Source of the DNA: an uncultured Granulicella sp.
GTDB lineage: Bacteria; Acidobacteriota; Terriglobia; Terriglobales; Acidobacteriaceae
NCBI GenBank assembly: GCA_937873265.1
Contig: CALMVL010000220.1
Span: 1-35,839, forward strand
DNA length: 35,839 nucleotides
Direction: 5' to 3'
The notes under the pieces were generated by a model that saw nothing but the letters and a program-made list of their open reading frames with translations, was not told the DNA's origin and searched no databases. The translations under genes were made by a program, and so were the position numbers. This document shows positions 24,501 to 31,547 of the stretch, piece by piece; position 1 is the first letter of the stretch, and the number at the start of each line of letters is the position of its first letter.

Positions 24501-24738
24501 GAACATGCCGGACCCCGAGCGTTCGCAACGCTCCTAGCACCGGTTGCCATGCCGCGTCGTCTCCGGCCGCGTGTGCATTCACGCCCAGAAAATCGACCAG
24601 GGCCTCGCTTCGTTTGGCCGTCTCGGCGGTCGACGGCGTCTGATTTGCAGCAGTGGCGTCGATGGTCTCAGCGGCGCTCAGGTTAGACATCCCGGCCAAA
24701 AAGGAAGCGTAGAAAAGAAAACTCAGCGTGCGATTCAT
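21547..24738 (-). CDS. Secreted GH39-like (pseudo)glycosidase fused to a right-handed beta-helix
   Basis: From the ATG at 24738 the protein has 1063 residues; a TTG at 24768 is in frame but gives a worse signal peptide. Order: signal peptide (1-23, ending NLSAAE), a barrel-like glycosidase domain with its beta-sandwich (about 48-410), an Ala/Thr-rich linker (about 416-450), and a beta-helix (453-1063) starting YYVANNGDDANDG and PWKTIAKLN. The first domain follows the GH39-like pattern: LGVNAH (51), RHVRD (77), IGPTMAF (169), YLPRVLLEEWNAG (250), FYLALW (337). Where relatives have the GPNE acid/base, it reads LEAPSGLDG (132-140). Where they have the TExG nucleophile, it reads VTGAAL (229-234). 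It is therefore probably inactive in domain 1. The beta-helix may bind or cut the polymer. It is transcribed toward the biosynthetic operon. Confidence 0.82.
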   Translation of the reverse strand: MNRTLSFLFYASFLAGMSNLSAAETIDATAANQTPSTAETAKRSEALVDFLGVNAHAAGDDAAWQPVLGALRTLGVRHVRDTANPKASQAYFDRHQQLGALGIKALFTAPNGVSETSLEAFAARVSADAEGLEAPSGLDGSNDAGWLQQVQADVTTVHAVAAAKGMLSIGPTMAFPGSYASLADLSAKQSFAGVSSLPCVGVEEQTVLHCLSGLVKTEEQQATSRPYFVTGAALAQTTASSLPASVAAVYLPRVLLEEWNAGAKRSYRADLDPASASEFALLNKDGSETAAFRAMAALVSLLQDPSGDFAPAQLEYSVTGVDDSVHHALFQKRDGTFYLALWIEASSYDAKTHTILTVPGQVAKLETAVPMDVTTYEFDETGNVTAKGGGLSTPQMIPVTDRLLVVKLTPQTTTPAMIAAAAATSKIATTATATAFAATSAKPADNANTSPATYYVANNGDDANDGLSPAHPWKTIAKLNASTSLYKPGTAILLNRGDVWHDDYIRLQNQVNPVAATTLTNTPLPIAGTASQPIVIGAYGAGANPLIDGADPLNVTWTRVTPTTWKATVASLPSKIYVDSLTAETVALVPQANSKGAFKANTPYDFLDLVTANGAKYVVYGPGGAVGTTAVGDGQPWQSVTNTATGNHSQTFSATNSGLANVEATPGSWYGSGKTVYVHLADGSDPNRHVLEGTYRQYGVLLMSVNYVTVENLAIERVLLDGIAMGTYTDSSLAGQYFSNEYNSALNNTVWNWGNLGTGCLPMRHSCYGSPEAGILSIAFMKVSAEAIRGTTISGNYVGRSDQYFGLRAQATVAGIQAIGQNAAEVSNNTIVTVNNQCLNYQSLSFTPNNIGGDIGYNHCGKNQGNFFFGMTVGGRLHHNIAENSAGEGIQLGGNDNGGMIDHNLLYNLDIEASGIGINGVDCNGNGSYMTLANNTIVNVYGASLTLETGCDHAYVVNNVLDMRSPNTGYFYYWLFAQSPSATFRNNLYSSSIYGHPFTVHYTLETWKAYTGETTAVQKDPIYVNPAQGDYRLAPSSPGVRKSWSVSGATGGGLDQGADLATP

Positions 24739-25215
24739 GCGTTCGGGTCCCCGGATCTGTTTTTTCAACTGCTGTTATTCAACCAACCAGGGACTTACCA
24801 AGGAATTGCACAAAAGCGGTAAACCTACGGCGCAAGAAGTGCAAGAGTTACACCTCGCCTGTCGCCACAAGCCTCGCCAAAACCAGTCAACTCGCAACAT
24901 AGCCCGCTCGATTTTCGAGGAGATGCCATGCCCGATTTCACCGGAATTTGAGGGAAAGATGGCCTCAAACGCGTCGGAAACCACAGCCTAAGTGGATCTG
25001 AGATAGTGATACCACAGCAAACTAACTCCAACAAACCGAGCTTGTTATCCTGAAGTTAGGCTTAGGCGGAGAGAATAATCTTCTCGAGCTAGCGTAAAAT
25101 CTTCCTGTTTACCGCCTCGATAGCAGTCCTACCTGCGGGTGCAGAGGTATACATCGTTGCAGATCGGCGTCGTTTCGGTTTGCGTCGACTCCCGCCTGCA
25201 AAGCACACTGGACCC
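24739..25215. other. Divergent intergenic region with an imperfect hairpin
   Basis: These 477 bp separate the GH39-like/beta-helix gene from the GT9 gene and should hold both promoters. An imperfect inverted repeat lies at 25022-25059: outer arms CTAACT and AGTTAG, inner arms AACAA (25030-25034) and TTGTT (25042-25046). It could be an operator or a leader hairpin. The stretch is visibly more A/T-rich than the genes. No coding region was found. Confidence 0.35.
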
Positions 25216-26355
25216 ATGCGTACTCTTCGCCATGCTGCCGTTCCCAAAAGGGTTCTCTTGTACCGGCTGGGTAGCCTTGGGGATACGGTGGTTGCTCTCC
25301 CAGCATTCCATCTCGCCGCTCGCGCCTTTTCCGGAGCGGAACGTCGTCTGCTCACCAGCGTTCCGCCCAACGCCAAAGCCCCGTCTGCCTCTGTCATCCT
25401 CGACGGGACCGGCCTCATCCATGGATTTTTCCGCTACAACTACGGCACCCGCAGCCCGGGCGAGCTCCTGCGCTTGTGGTGGCAACTGCTGCGCTGGCGG
25501 CCGGACGTACTCGTTTACATGAGCGGCCGATCCAGCACCGCGGACGCCAGGCGCAACGCCCTCTTCTTCAGGTTGTGCGGCATCCGCCGCCTTATCGGCG
25601 TGCCGCTCACCGACGACATGCAGCAGTGCCGCCGCGAGCCGATCGAGATCGGCGCGACCGGGTACCACCGCGGCCCAACCTTTGAGCACGAAAGCTCGCG
25701 CCTCGTCCGCAATCTCGCGGAGCTCGGACCCGGCAATCTGAACGACCCCTCAAGCTGGGACCTCCGGCTTTCCCCTGCCGAGCGCGAACGCGCCAACGCA
25801 GCGTTGACCCCCTTGGCGGGCACTCCCTTCATCGCCGTCAGCTTTGGCACAAAGAACCAGTCCAACGACTGGCAACCGGAGAACTGGCACGCCCTGCTCG
25901 CGCGTGTCGCTCAGCTCTATCCCAGCCTCGGTCTCGTCCTCTGTGGCGCGGCTGTCGAGACCGAGACAAGCGAGGACGCAGCCGTCGTCTGGCGCCGCCA
26001 CTCCGATCGCCCAGCCGTCAACCTCTGCGGCGCGCTCTCCCCTCGCGAAAGCGCTGCGGTCTTCGCGCGCGCCCAGGTCTTTCTCGGACACGACTCTGGT
26101 CCGGTGCATCTCGCCGCCGCCGTTCGGACCCCGTGCGTCGCCGTCTACGGATCACGGAACTTTGCCGGTATCTGGTTCCCCTATGGCAAGGGGCATCGCG
26201 TTCTCTACCATCACGTTGACTGCGAAGGTTGCCGCCTGCAAACCTGCATCGCAGAGAAGAAAAAGTGTGTTCTGTCGATCACCGTCGATGAGGTGCTCTC
26301 CCATCTGGTACAGGTCCTGCCCAAGCACTCGTCCAGCGAAATCGAGGCCATCTAA
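25216..26355 (+). CDS. Glycosyltransferase family 9 (heptosyltransferase-like)
   Basis: This 379-residue GT-B enzyme of the ADP-heptose:LPS heptosyltransferase family opens VLLYRLGSLGDTVVALPAFH (about 13-32), the family's N-terminal nucleotide-fold motif. The C-terminal domain has FIAVSFGTKNQSNDWQPENW and the donor-site signature FLGHDSGPVHLAAAV. A cysteine-rich CEGCRLQTC stretch, frequent in GT9, follows. The start is uncertain: ATG at 25216 is preferred; a TTG at 25180 is also in frame. It stands alone on the plus strand, so it may serve lipopolysaccharide core rather than the exopolysaccharide. The donor sugar is not known. Confidence 0.88.
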   Translation: MRTLRHAAVPKRVLLYRLGSLGDTVVALPAFHLAARAFSGAERRLLTSVPPNAKAPSASVILDGTGLIHGFFRYNYGTRSPGELLRLWWQLLRWRPDVLVYMSGRSSTADARRNALFFRLCGIRRLIGVPLTDDMQQCRREPIEIGATGYHRGPTFEHESSRLVRNLAELGPGNLNDPSSWDLRLSPAERERANAALTPLAGTPFIAVSFGTKNQSNDWQPENWHALLARVAQLYPSLGLVLCGAAVETETSEDAAVVWRRHSDRPAVNLCGALSPRESAAVFARAQVFLGHDSGPVHLAAAVRTPCVAVYGSRNFAGIWFPYGKGHRVLYHHVDCEGCRLQTCIAEKKKCVLSITVDEVLSHLVQVLPKHSSSEIEAI

Positions 26356-26490
26356 CCGCGGGGCGCCCACGTGCGCCACATCGGCGCATCGGCGTCGCAC
26401 GCCACCTCAGCAACAGGTGCACACGCGGTTTGCGTCTTGAACGCGTTGCCGCGCGCGATTGGTCAGTGACGTTTTGTTGAACGCCTGCGA

Positions 26491-26506
26491 CCCGGCTTCG
26501 GCCGGG
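26491..26506. terminator. UUCG-tetraloop hairpin between convergent genes
   Basis: CCCGGC (26491-26496), loop TTCG, GCCGGG (26501-26506) forms a short but very stable hairpin on the plus strand. It lies in the 177-bp gap between the convergent GT9 and TPR genes, so it is a plausible terminator. It has no U-tract and sits about 135 bp after the GT9 stop. Confidence 0.4.
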
Positions 26507-26532
26507 GAGCGGTGCTTTGCAGTCCGGAAGTG

Positions 26533-28032
26533 CTACGGAGCGGCAGGCGCTTTCCCAGCGCCCTCTGTCAGACGGTACTTGTCGAGGCGTACCTGCTGCT
26601 CATGGTCCTGCGCTTTCGCTCGCTTCAGACTCTCCAGCAGCCCGGCGATCTCTTTGTCCTTGTCTCCGGTGCGCCTGAGCGTCAGAATGAGCCGAAAGAT
26701 TGCCTCCTGGTTCAGGGGATCCTGCTTCAAAACAGCGCGGCACTCCCTGGCTGCGTCGGGAAAGTCACCGTCCTGGAACTCAAAGCTGCTTAGCAGATCG
26801 AGCGCCGGAACGAGCGAAGCATCCGCCGCGACGGCATGCCGGGCATAGCCGATCGCCTCCGTCTCCTCCGGCGAGTTCGGCGGTGCTCCTTGCTCTTTCA
26901 GAATCTCGGCGGCGAGATAGTTCAGATAGGCGCTTCCGGGCGATTGCTTGAGGCTCCCACGCACCTTCTCCAGCGCTTCGGGCAGGTTGTGCCGCTGCAT
27001 CTCGGTGAGCCCCTGCGCCTCGAGGCCAAAGGACTGTGAGGGGTCCAGCCGGTTCGCCGTTTGGAACTCCTGTTCGGCTCGCTCCATTTGCGAGCTTTGC
27101 ATGTAGAGCACACCGCGGGCGACGTGCAACGCCGCCGAATTCGGCAGCTGCGTCAGACCGGCGTCGAGCATGGTGATGCCCGCCGCGAAGGAGTTATGGT
27201 CGAAGCTGAGCGTGGCGAAGTCGAGGTAATTTTGTGGGTCCTTCGGATTCTGCTGAATCGCTCTGCGAAGAAGGTCGACGGCGTTCGGGGTCTCTCCAAG
27301 CGCCTCATAGGCGGACGCAGCCAGCGAAAGCGTCGCCTCATTCGCTGTGGCAAGCAGCGGCTTCAGGGTAGCGATCGCGGTGTCCGCATGCCCCTGCCGA
27401 AGCTCGAGCACAGCGAGGTTGTAGCGGATGTTGGCGTCCTCCGGCCAAACCTCGAGCATGTGCTGCGCGACCGCCTCAGCCTCGGCGTCCCGGTTCAGGT
27501 GATCAAGCGCGGCGATCTGCGCCTCGAGCGCTCCCTTCTGATTGGCAATGGAGGATCCTGCCTTGCTGAAGTGCTCTGCCGCGTCGGTCCAATCACCACG
27601 CTCGACCTCAAGCATGCCGGCCATCCCATTGGCTTGCGGCTCATCCGGCGCCTGGGCCAGCAGGCGTTTCACAAGATCCCACGCTGCGGGACGATCGATC
27701 CGAAACGCAACCTCCGATGCGCCTTCCAGCGCTGGCAGAGACCTTGGTGCAATGCGCAGCGCACCCTGAAAAGCCGCAAGCGCCACCTCTGGTTGATGCA
27801 GCTGGTTTGCGGCAATCCCCTTCAGGATCCAGAGCCGTGCATCCTGGGGCTGGGAGCGCAACGCTGCTTCGGAGTCACGAAGCGCATCCGCGGCGCGATT
27901 CCCGCGCAATTCGCTCACGATGTTCTCTGTCGTGATCGAGCTTTGTGCAGGAGTTGCCAAAGGGGAAAGCAGAACGCCGGCGGCCGCCGCGATGTACAGG
28001 CGCCGGAAACCACCGCGAAAACCACGATCCAT
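26533..28032 (-). CDS. Exported tetratricopeptide-repeat protein
   Basis: This 499-residue protein starts with a signal peptide (about 1-29: basic MDRGFRGGFRR, hydrophobic LYIAAAAGVLL, cleavage near ATPAQSS). It then consists of about ten TPR-like helical repeats of about 34 residues. Examples are ARLWILKGIAANQLHQPEVA, LSLAASAYEALGETPNAVDL and AALHVARGVLYMQSSQMERA. TPR solenoids bind partner proteins. In exopolysaccharide systems, periplasmic TPR proteins often assist polymerisation or export, but the link here is only proximity. The frame is open upstream to 28320; the ATG at 28032 is chosen because of the signal peptide, with no strong ribosome site. It ends proline/alanine-rich (GAGKAPAAP). 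Confidence 0.8.
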   Translation of the reverse strand: MDRGFRGGFRRLYIAAAAGVLLSPLATPAQSSITTENIVSELRGNRAADALRDSEAALRSQPQDARLWILKGIAANQLHQPEVALAAFQGALRIAPRSLPALEGASEVAFRIDRPAAWDLVKRLLAQAPDEPQANGMAGMLEVERGDWTDAAEHFSKAGSSIANQKGALEAQIAALDHLNRDAEAEAVAQHMLEVWPEDANIRYNLAVLELRQGHADTAIATLKPLLATANEATLSLAASAYEALGETPNAVDLLRRAIQQNPKDPQNYLDFATLSFDHNSFAAGITMLDAGLTQLPNSAALHVARGVLYMQSSQMERAEQEFQTANRLDPSQSFGLEAQGLTEMQRHNLPEALEKVRGSLKQSPGSAYLNYLAAEILKEQGAPPNSPEETEAIGYARHAVAADASLVPALDLLSSFEFQDGDFPDAARECRAVLKQDPLNQEAIFRLILTLRRTGDKDKEIAGLLESLKRAKAQDHEQQVRLDKYRLTEGAGKAPAAP

Positions 28033-28279
28033 CAATCGACATGGCGACCGGCCATAAGCCACACGCGTGCCCAATCGATTGCTGGTGGCTTCGCCTCGCT
28101 GCCGCTGCGTTTCCAAAATCAATGCGCGCACCGAGGTCCGCATCCCGTGGATTGACCTGTGCCGTCGATCTGCCGAGTGTGCCATCGTTTGCGTTTCCGT
28201 CGACGCCCTGGAGGCAAAGCGCGGTTCGAGATTCACACTGGCAGGCCTCCCGTTGCTTGCTTTGCAAGCCTGTCCCCGC

Positions 28280-29116
28280 TCATCGAAAGTCCGCCACATG
28301 ATCTTTCGCCCATTCGGCATAGCTGAGCGCCGGTCGTCCTAAGAGTTGGGGCACGGCATCGACACGAACCTCGACCGGAACCTGCGGTATTTGCCCTTTG
28401 AACTGAATCACGCGGTCGGCGAGGTTTTCCGGAATTTGTTCGATTAGTTCAGCTCGGTAAGTGGCCACGTCGACCTCCTCAAGCCTTACAGCTTCGCCAA
28501 GCGCTTCAGCGATGGCTGCCACTTGCTCGCGCACGGTAAGCGGGCCTGCTCCGGGTACCAGGTAGGCCTGGTTCCGGTGTGCATCGTCTGTAAGAGCTCG
28601 TACGGCGACAGAGGCAACATCGCGTTCGTGCACGAGGCATGCGCTGCCATCCGGAAAAGCCGTGCGGAGAACCCGTTCCGTGCGAATGGATGTCCACCGC
28701 AGGGTGTTCGTCGCGAGGTAGCCCGGCCGCACAAACGTCCAGTCCAGCCCGGACTCTTCGAGCGCCCGCTCCACCTTCAAATGCATCTTGGCGATGGGAT
28801 TGTTCTCCGCATCCGGAAACAGGACCGAGTTGGAAGAAAGCAGAACAACCTGAGTCACGCCCGCCTCTTTTGCCGCAGCCGTGAACTCTTCGGGCGCCTG
28901 TGGGTTCGCATACAGGAAGACCTTCTGAACCCCGGCGAGGAGTGGCGCAAACGACCCAGGGTCGCCTAGATCGGCGCGAACCACCTCCACGCCCGCCGGA
29001 AAGTCGCCGGCCTTCGGGTTGCGACTCGACGCGCGCGCGGTCTCTCCGGCCGCGAGCAGCCCGGCCAGCACCTCTTTACCGATGCTGCCAGTGGCGCCGG
29101 TTACCAGAATACTCAT
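28280..29116 (-). CDS. NmrA-like NAD(P)-binding (atypical SDR) protein
   Basis: This 278-residue Rossmann protein resembles NmrA/quinone-oxidoreductase-type NAD(P)-binding proteins. The start MSILVTGATGSIGKEVLAGLL carries the GxxGxxG motif. VVLLSSNSVLFPDAEN replaces the classical Ser strand, and DWTFVRPGYLATN is typical of the family. The usual SDR catalytic YxxxK is not seen in place, which fits an atypical, sensor-like or quinone-reducing member. GGAGGA about 8 nt upstream fixes the ATG at 29116. It lies downstream of the efflux/TetR operon but is separated from it by 349 bp, so it may have its own promoter. Confidence 0.82.
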   Translation of the reverse strand: MSILVTGATGSIGKEVLAGLLAAGETARASSRNPKAGDFPAGVEVVRADLGDPGSFAPLLAGVQKVFLYANPQAPEEFTAAAKEAGVTQVVLLSSNSVLFPDAENNPIAKMHLKVERALEESGLDWTFVRPGYLATNTLRWTSIRTERVLRTAFPDGSACLVHERDVASVAVRALTDDAHRNQAYLVPGAGPLTVREQVAAIAEALGEAVRLEEVDVATYRAELIEQIPENLADRVIQFKGQIPQVPVEVRVDAVPQLLGRPALSYAEWAKDHVADFR

Positions 29117-29201
29117 GCCTGAAATCCTCCTTTGATGGGGTAGTTCACTCGCCCCCACCATCATTGGAGGTAGGGGACACCGTTCCAGGTTGTCGGCTGC
29201 T

Positions 29202-29220
29202 CTCATACGTATGGAATGAG
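29202..29220. promoter_or_regulatory. Nested palindrome upstream of the NmrA-like gene
   Basis: CATACGTATG (29204-29213) is a perfect 10-bp palindrome. It is overlapped by CTCAT (29202-29206) and ATGAG (29216-29220), which form a second inverted repeat. It lies about 90 bp before the NmrA-like ATG, where an operator would be expected. The remaining bases of the 349-bp gap (29117-29465) show nothing else I recognise. Confidence 0.3.
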
Positions 29221-29465
29221 CGCCGAGTGGAGTTGACGTTCACCGATCCAGGCTCCCGACGGCATTTCAACCGGAAGAGCCTCTCAGCGTCTACGAGCTA
29301 GGGGATAAGAGCTGTGTCCGTGTTTCTCAGCTGCCATCAGAGGCGCGGCACATCGGGTGAGCGGCACATCTGGTTCGTTCGTCGTTCGGTTATTCCCTCT
29401 GAAAATGTTGCGTGCAAGCCCCGCCAAGGCAGACCTCTGCTTGGAGCTGCCGGTGCACCTCGCCG

Positions 29466-30140
29466 CTATCTCCGTGGCGGCGTCGGTTCAAGGAGGTGAG
29501 CACGAATGAAGGCTTCGCTTGTCTTTCGGGCCCAGCTCTTGACGGACCGCTTCTCTCCCAGAAAATCGGGCATCGCCAGGGTTGTTCGTAATGCAACGCT
29601 ACCCAAAAGGGCACCCAGAAACTGTTCCGAAGCGAAGTCCACGTCTTCCTTACGCATCCGGTTCTGTTTGACGAGCTCCTCCAAATACAGCTTCAGCATC
29701 TCACGGGCACGGCCTGGTCCCTTGTCCCAGAAGGCAACAGCGAGTTCAGGAAACTCCCTGGTCTCCGCGATCACCACATGATGCAGCCGTTGCGCCTCCT
29801 CTGTCATCATCACCGAAAGAACCCGCTCCCCAAAGGTAGTCAACGCCCCTTGCGGGTCTGTTTCCACTTGAAGCACATCCGCCATGGAAGCCAGCAGCGT
29901 GTTGGACTTGCGTTCAATCAGCGCAGCGAACAGCGAAGCCTTTGTGGGGAAACGCTGGTAGAGTGTCTCCTTCGAGGCGCCCGCACGCTTCGCGATCTCG
30001 CGTGTGCTTGCCCCCGCAAAACCACGCTCGAGAATCACCTCGGTGGCTGCATCCAGAATGGCCTCAATGCGGTCTTCTGCTTCCCCCAGCTTGGGGCGGC
30101 CAGGACGCTTCTGCGAAGAAGATTCGGCAGCGGATTTCAC
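29466..30140 (-). CDS. TetR-family transcriptional repressor of the efflux operon
   Basis: This 224-residue regulator has the TetR N-terminal DNA-binding domain at about 24-72: IEAILDAATEVILERGFAGA, then STREIAKRAGASKETLYQRF, then PTKASLFAAL. The C-terminal helical ligand domain is of the TetR_C type with EAQRLHHVVIAETREFPEL. The N-terminus QKRPGRPKLG is a basic, AT-hook-like arm often seen in this family. The start is a GTG at 30140, with GGAAGG directly adjacent, which is an unusually short spacing. It is the last efflux gene, 88 nt after the adaptor gene, consistent with autoregulation of the whole operon. The inducing compound is unknown. Confidence 0.9.
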   Translation of the reverse strand: MKSAAESSSQKRPGRPKLGEAEDRIEAILDAATEVILERGFAGASTREIAKRAGASKETLYQRFPTKASLFAALIERKSNTLLASMADVLQVETDPQGALTTFGERVLSVMMTEEAQRLHHVVIAETREFPELAVAFWDKGPGRAREMLKLYLEELVKQNRMRKEDVDFASEQFLGALLGSVALRTTLAMPDFLGEKRSVKSWARKTSEAFIRAHLLEPTPPRR

Positions 30141-30228
30141 CCTTCCAGCTTACAGAAGTCCGGCCGCCAAGTAGCGTTCTGCTGCCTACGGCCTCTGCGA
30201 GCCAATTCGGATCAGGAGGGCACACGGC

Positions 30229-31545
30229 CTACTCCAGCGAAACCTTTGGCTCAACCGACATGCCGGGACGGAGGCGGTCCAGATCATGCTGATTCTGCGC
30301 GAAGCGGATGCGAACGGGCAGCCTCTGCACAATCTTGACGTAATTACCGGTGGCGTTTTCCGGAGGCAAAACGCTGGTCCGGTCTCCAGAGGCTGCAGGC
30401 ATCGCTTCCACAAAGCCATCGAAATCTTCACCGAGCGAATCCACGTGAATGCGCACCTTTTGCCCGGGATGGATCTTCCTCAGCTGCGTTTCGCGAAAGT
30501 TGGCCGTCACCCACAGGTCGTTGATCTGTACCACCATCATGAGCTGCTGGCCTGTGGCCACCTGACCGCCCACCTCCGCGCTCCGTTCGGTAACGACGCC
30601 CGAGACAGGAGCATAGATGCGCGTATAGCCGAGCCGAAGAGCCGCGGTTTCCGCCTGCGCCTTGGCGGACTCCGCGCTCGCCTGATTGGAAGCCACCGTC
30701 GCTTCACGGATCTGAACCTGCCGGGGCGCATCGCGCACGCTCTGTTGCAGCCGCGCCTGCTGTTCCGCAAGCTGGGCGCGGCTTTCCTCCACCTTTTTTC
30801 CGGCCGAGCGGAGCGCGGCCTGCTGCTGCTCCACACTGGCCGCCTGCGCCCGTGCGGTGGTGAGGTACTGATCGTAGTCCGACTGCGCGACCTCCTGTTT
30901 TTGCAGGAGCCGGGTGTAGCGCTGCAGGTCGGTCTGCGCCTTCTCGTTGTTGGCCTCCGCCTGGCGAAGCTGCGCGCCAGTGCTGGTCTCGTCCTGCTGC
31001 GCCGCCGCAACGGCTGCTTCGGCGTTCGCCACTTCGGCCCGGCCGGTAGCGAGGTTGTTGGTATTGGATGAAGCCGCAATCGGCACATTGGGACGAGAGC
31101 TTGCCGTCTGCGCCTCGGCCTGGTGGTACGACGCAGTTGCCTGGTCCAGGGCAACCTGGTAGTCCTTGGGGTCGAGCTGTATCAGCAGGTCTCCGGCATT
31201 CACCTTCTGATTGTCTTCTGCGTAGACCGCAAGCACCGTTCCATCCACACGCGACGACATGGGGTGAAGGTGCCCGTCGATCTGCGCATCATCCGTGTCC
31301 TCGTACGATCGCGCATGCAGCCACCACACAAAGCCGACCAGCAGCAGCAGCACCGCGACCGCGACCCCGATGATGATGTTTCTTCGCTTTTTGCGCGGAT
31401 CTGCCGGCGGCTTCTGCTCCTCGGCCCCCGGTTGGTCCTGCTGTGAGCCGTCGGCAGGCGGCTTGCCTTCGTTTCCCTCGCCCTTCTCTTCTGGCGGGGC
31501 GTTGTGTTTCTGCTGTTCGTCCTGCGCTTGCATCTGTTCGGCCAT
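30229..31545 (-). CDS. EmrA/HlyD-type membrane fusion protein
   Basis: This periplasmic adaptor of 438 residues links the inner-membrane pump to the outer-membrane channel. It has a long hydrophilic, Gln/Glu/Pro-rich cytosolic start (1-50), one membrane anchor (about 56-76), and a biotinyl-lipoyl half (DDAQIDGHLHPMSSRVDGTV). A long alpha-helical hairpin rich in Gln/Ala (about 130-310) follows, then the second lipoyl half (YTRIYAPVSGVV), a beta-barrel (LWVTANFRETQLRKIHPGQ) and a C-terminal strand PGMSVEPKVSLE. The ATG is two bases after the channel-gene stop. The organisation matches EmrA; the N-terminal extension is longer than usual. Confidence 0.93.
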   Translation of the reverse strand: MAEQMQAQDEQQKHNAPPEEKGEGNEGKPPADGSQQDQPGAEEQKPPADPRKKRRNIIIGVAVAVLLLLVGFVWWLHARSYEDTDDAQIDGHLHPMSSRVDGTVLAVYAEDNQKVNAGDLLIQLDPKDYQVALDQATASYHQAEAQTASSRPNVPIAASSNTNNLATGRAEVANAEAAVAAAQQDETSTGAQLRQAEANNEKAQTDLQRYTRLLQKQEVAQSDYDQYLTTARAQAASVEQQQAALRSAGKKVEESRAQLAEQQARLQQSVRDAPRQVQIREATVASNQASAESAKAQAETAALRLGYTRIYAPVSGVVTERSAEVGGQVATGQQLMMVVQINDLWVTANFRETQLRKIHPGQKVRIHVDSLGEDFDGFVEAMPAASGDRTSVLPPENATGNYVKIVQRLPVRIRFAQNQHDLDRLRPGMSVEPKVSLE

Positions 31546-31547
31546 GG

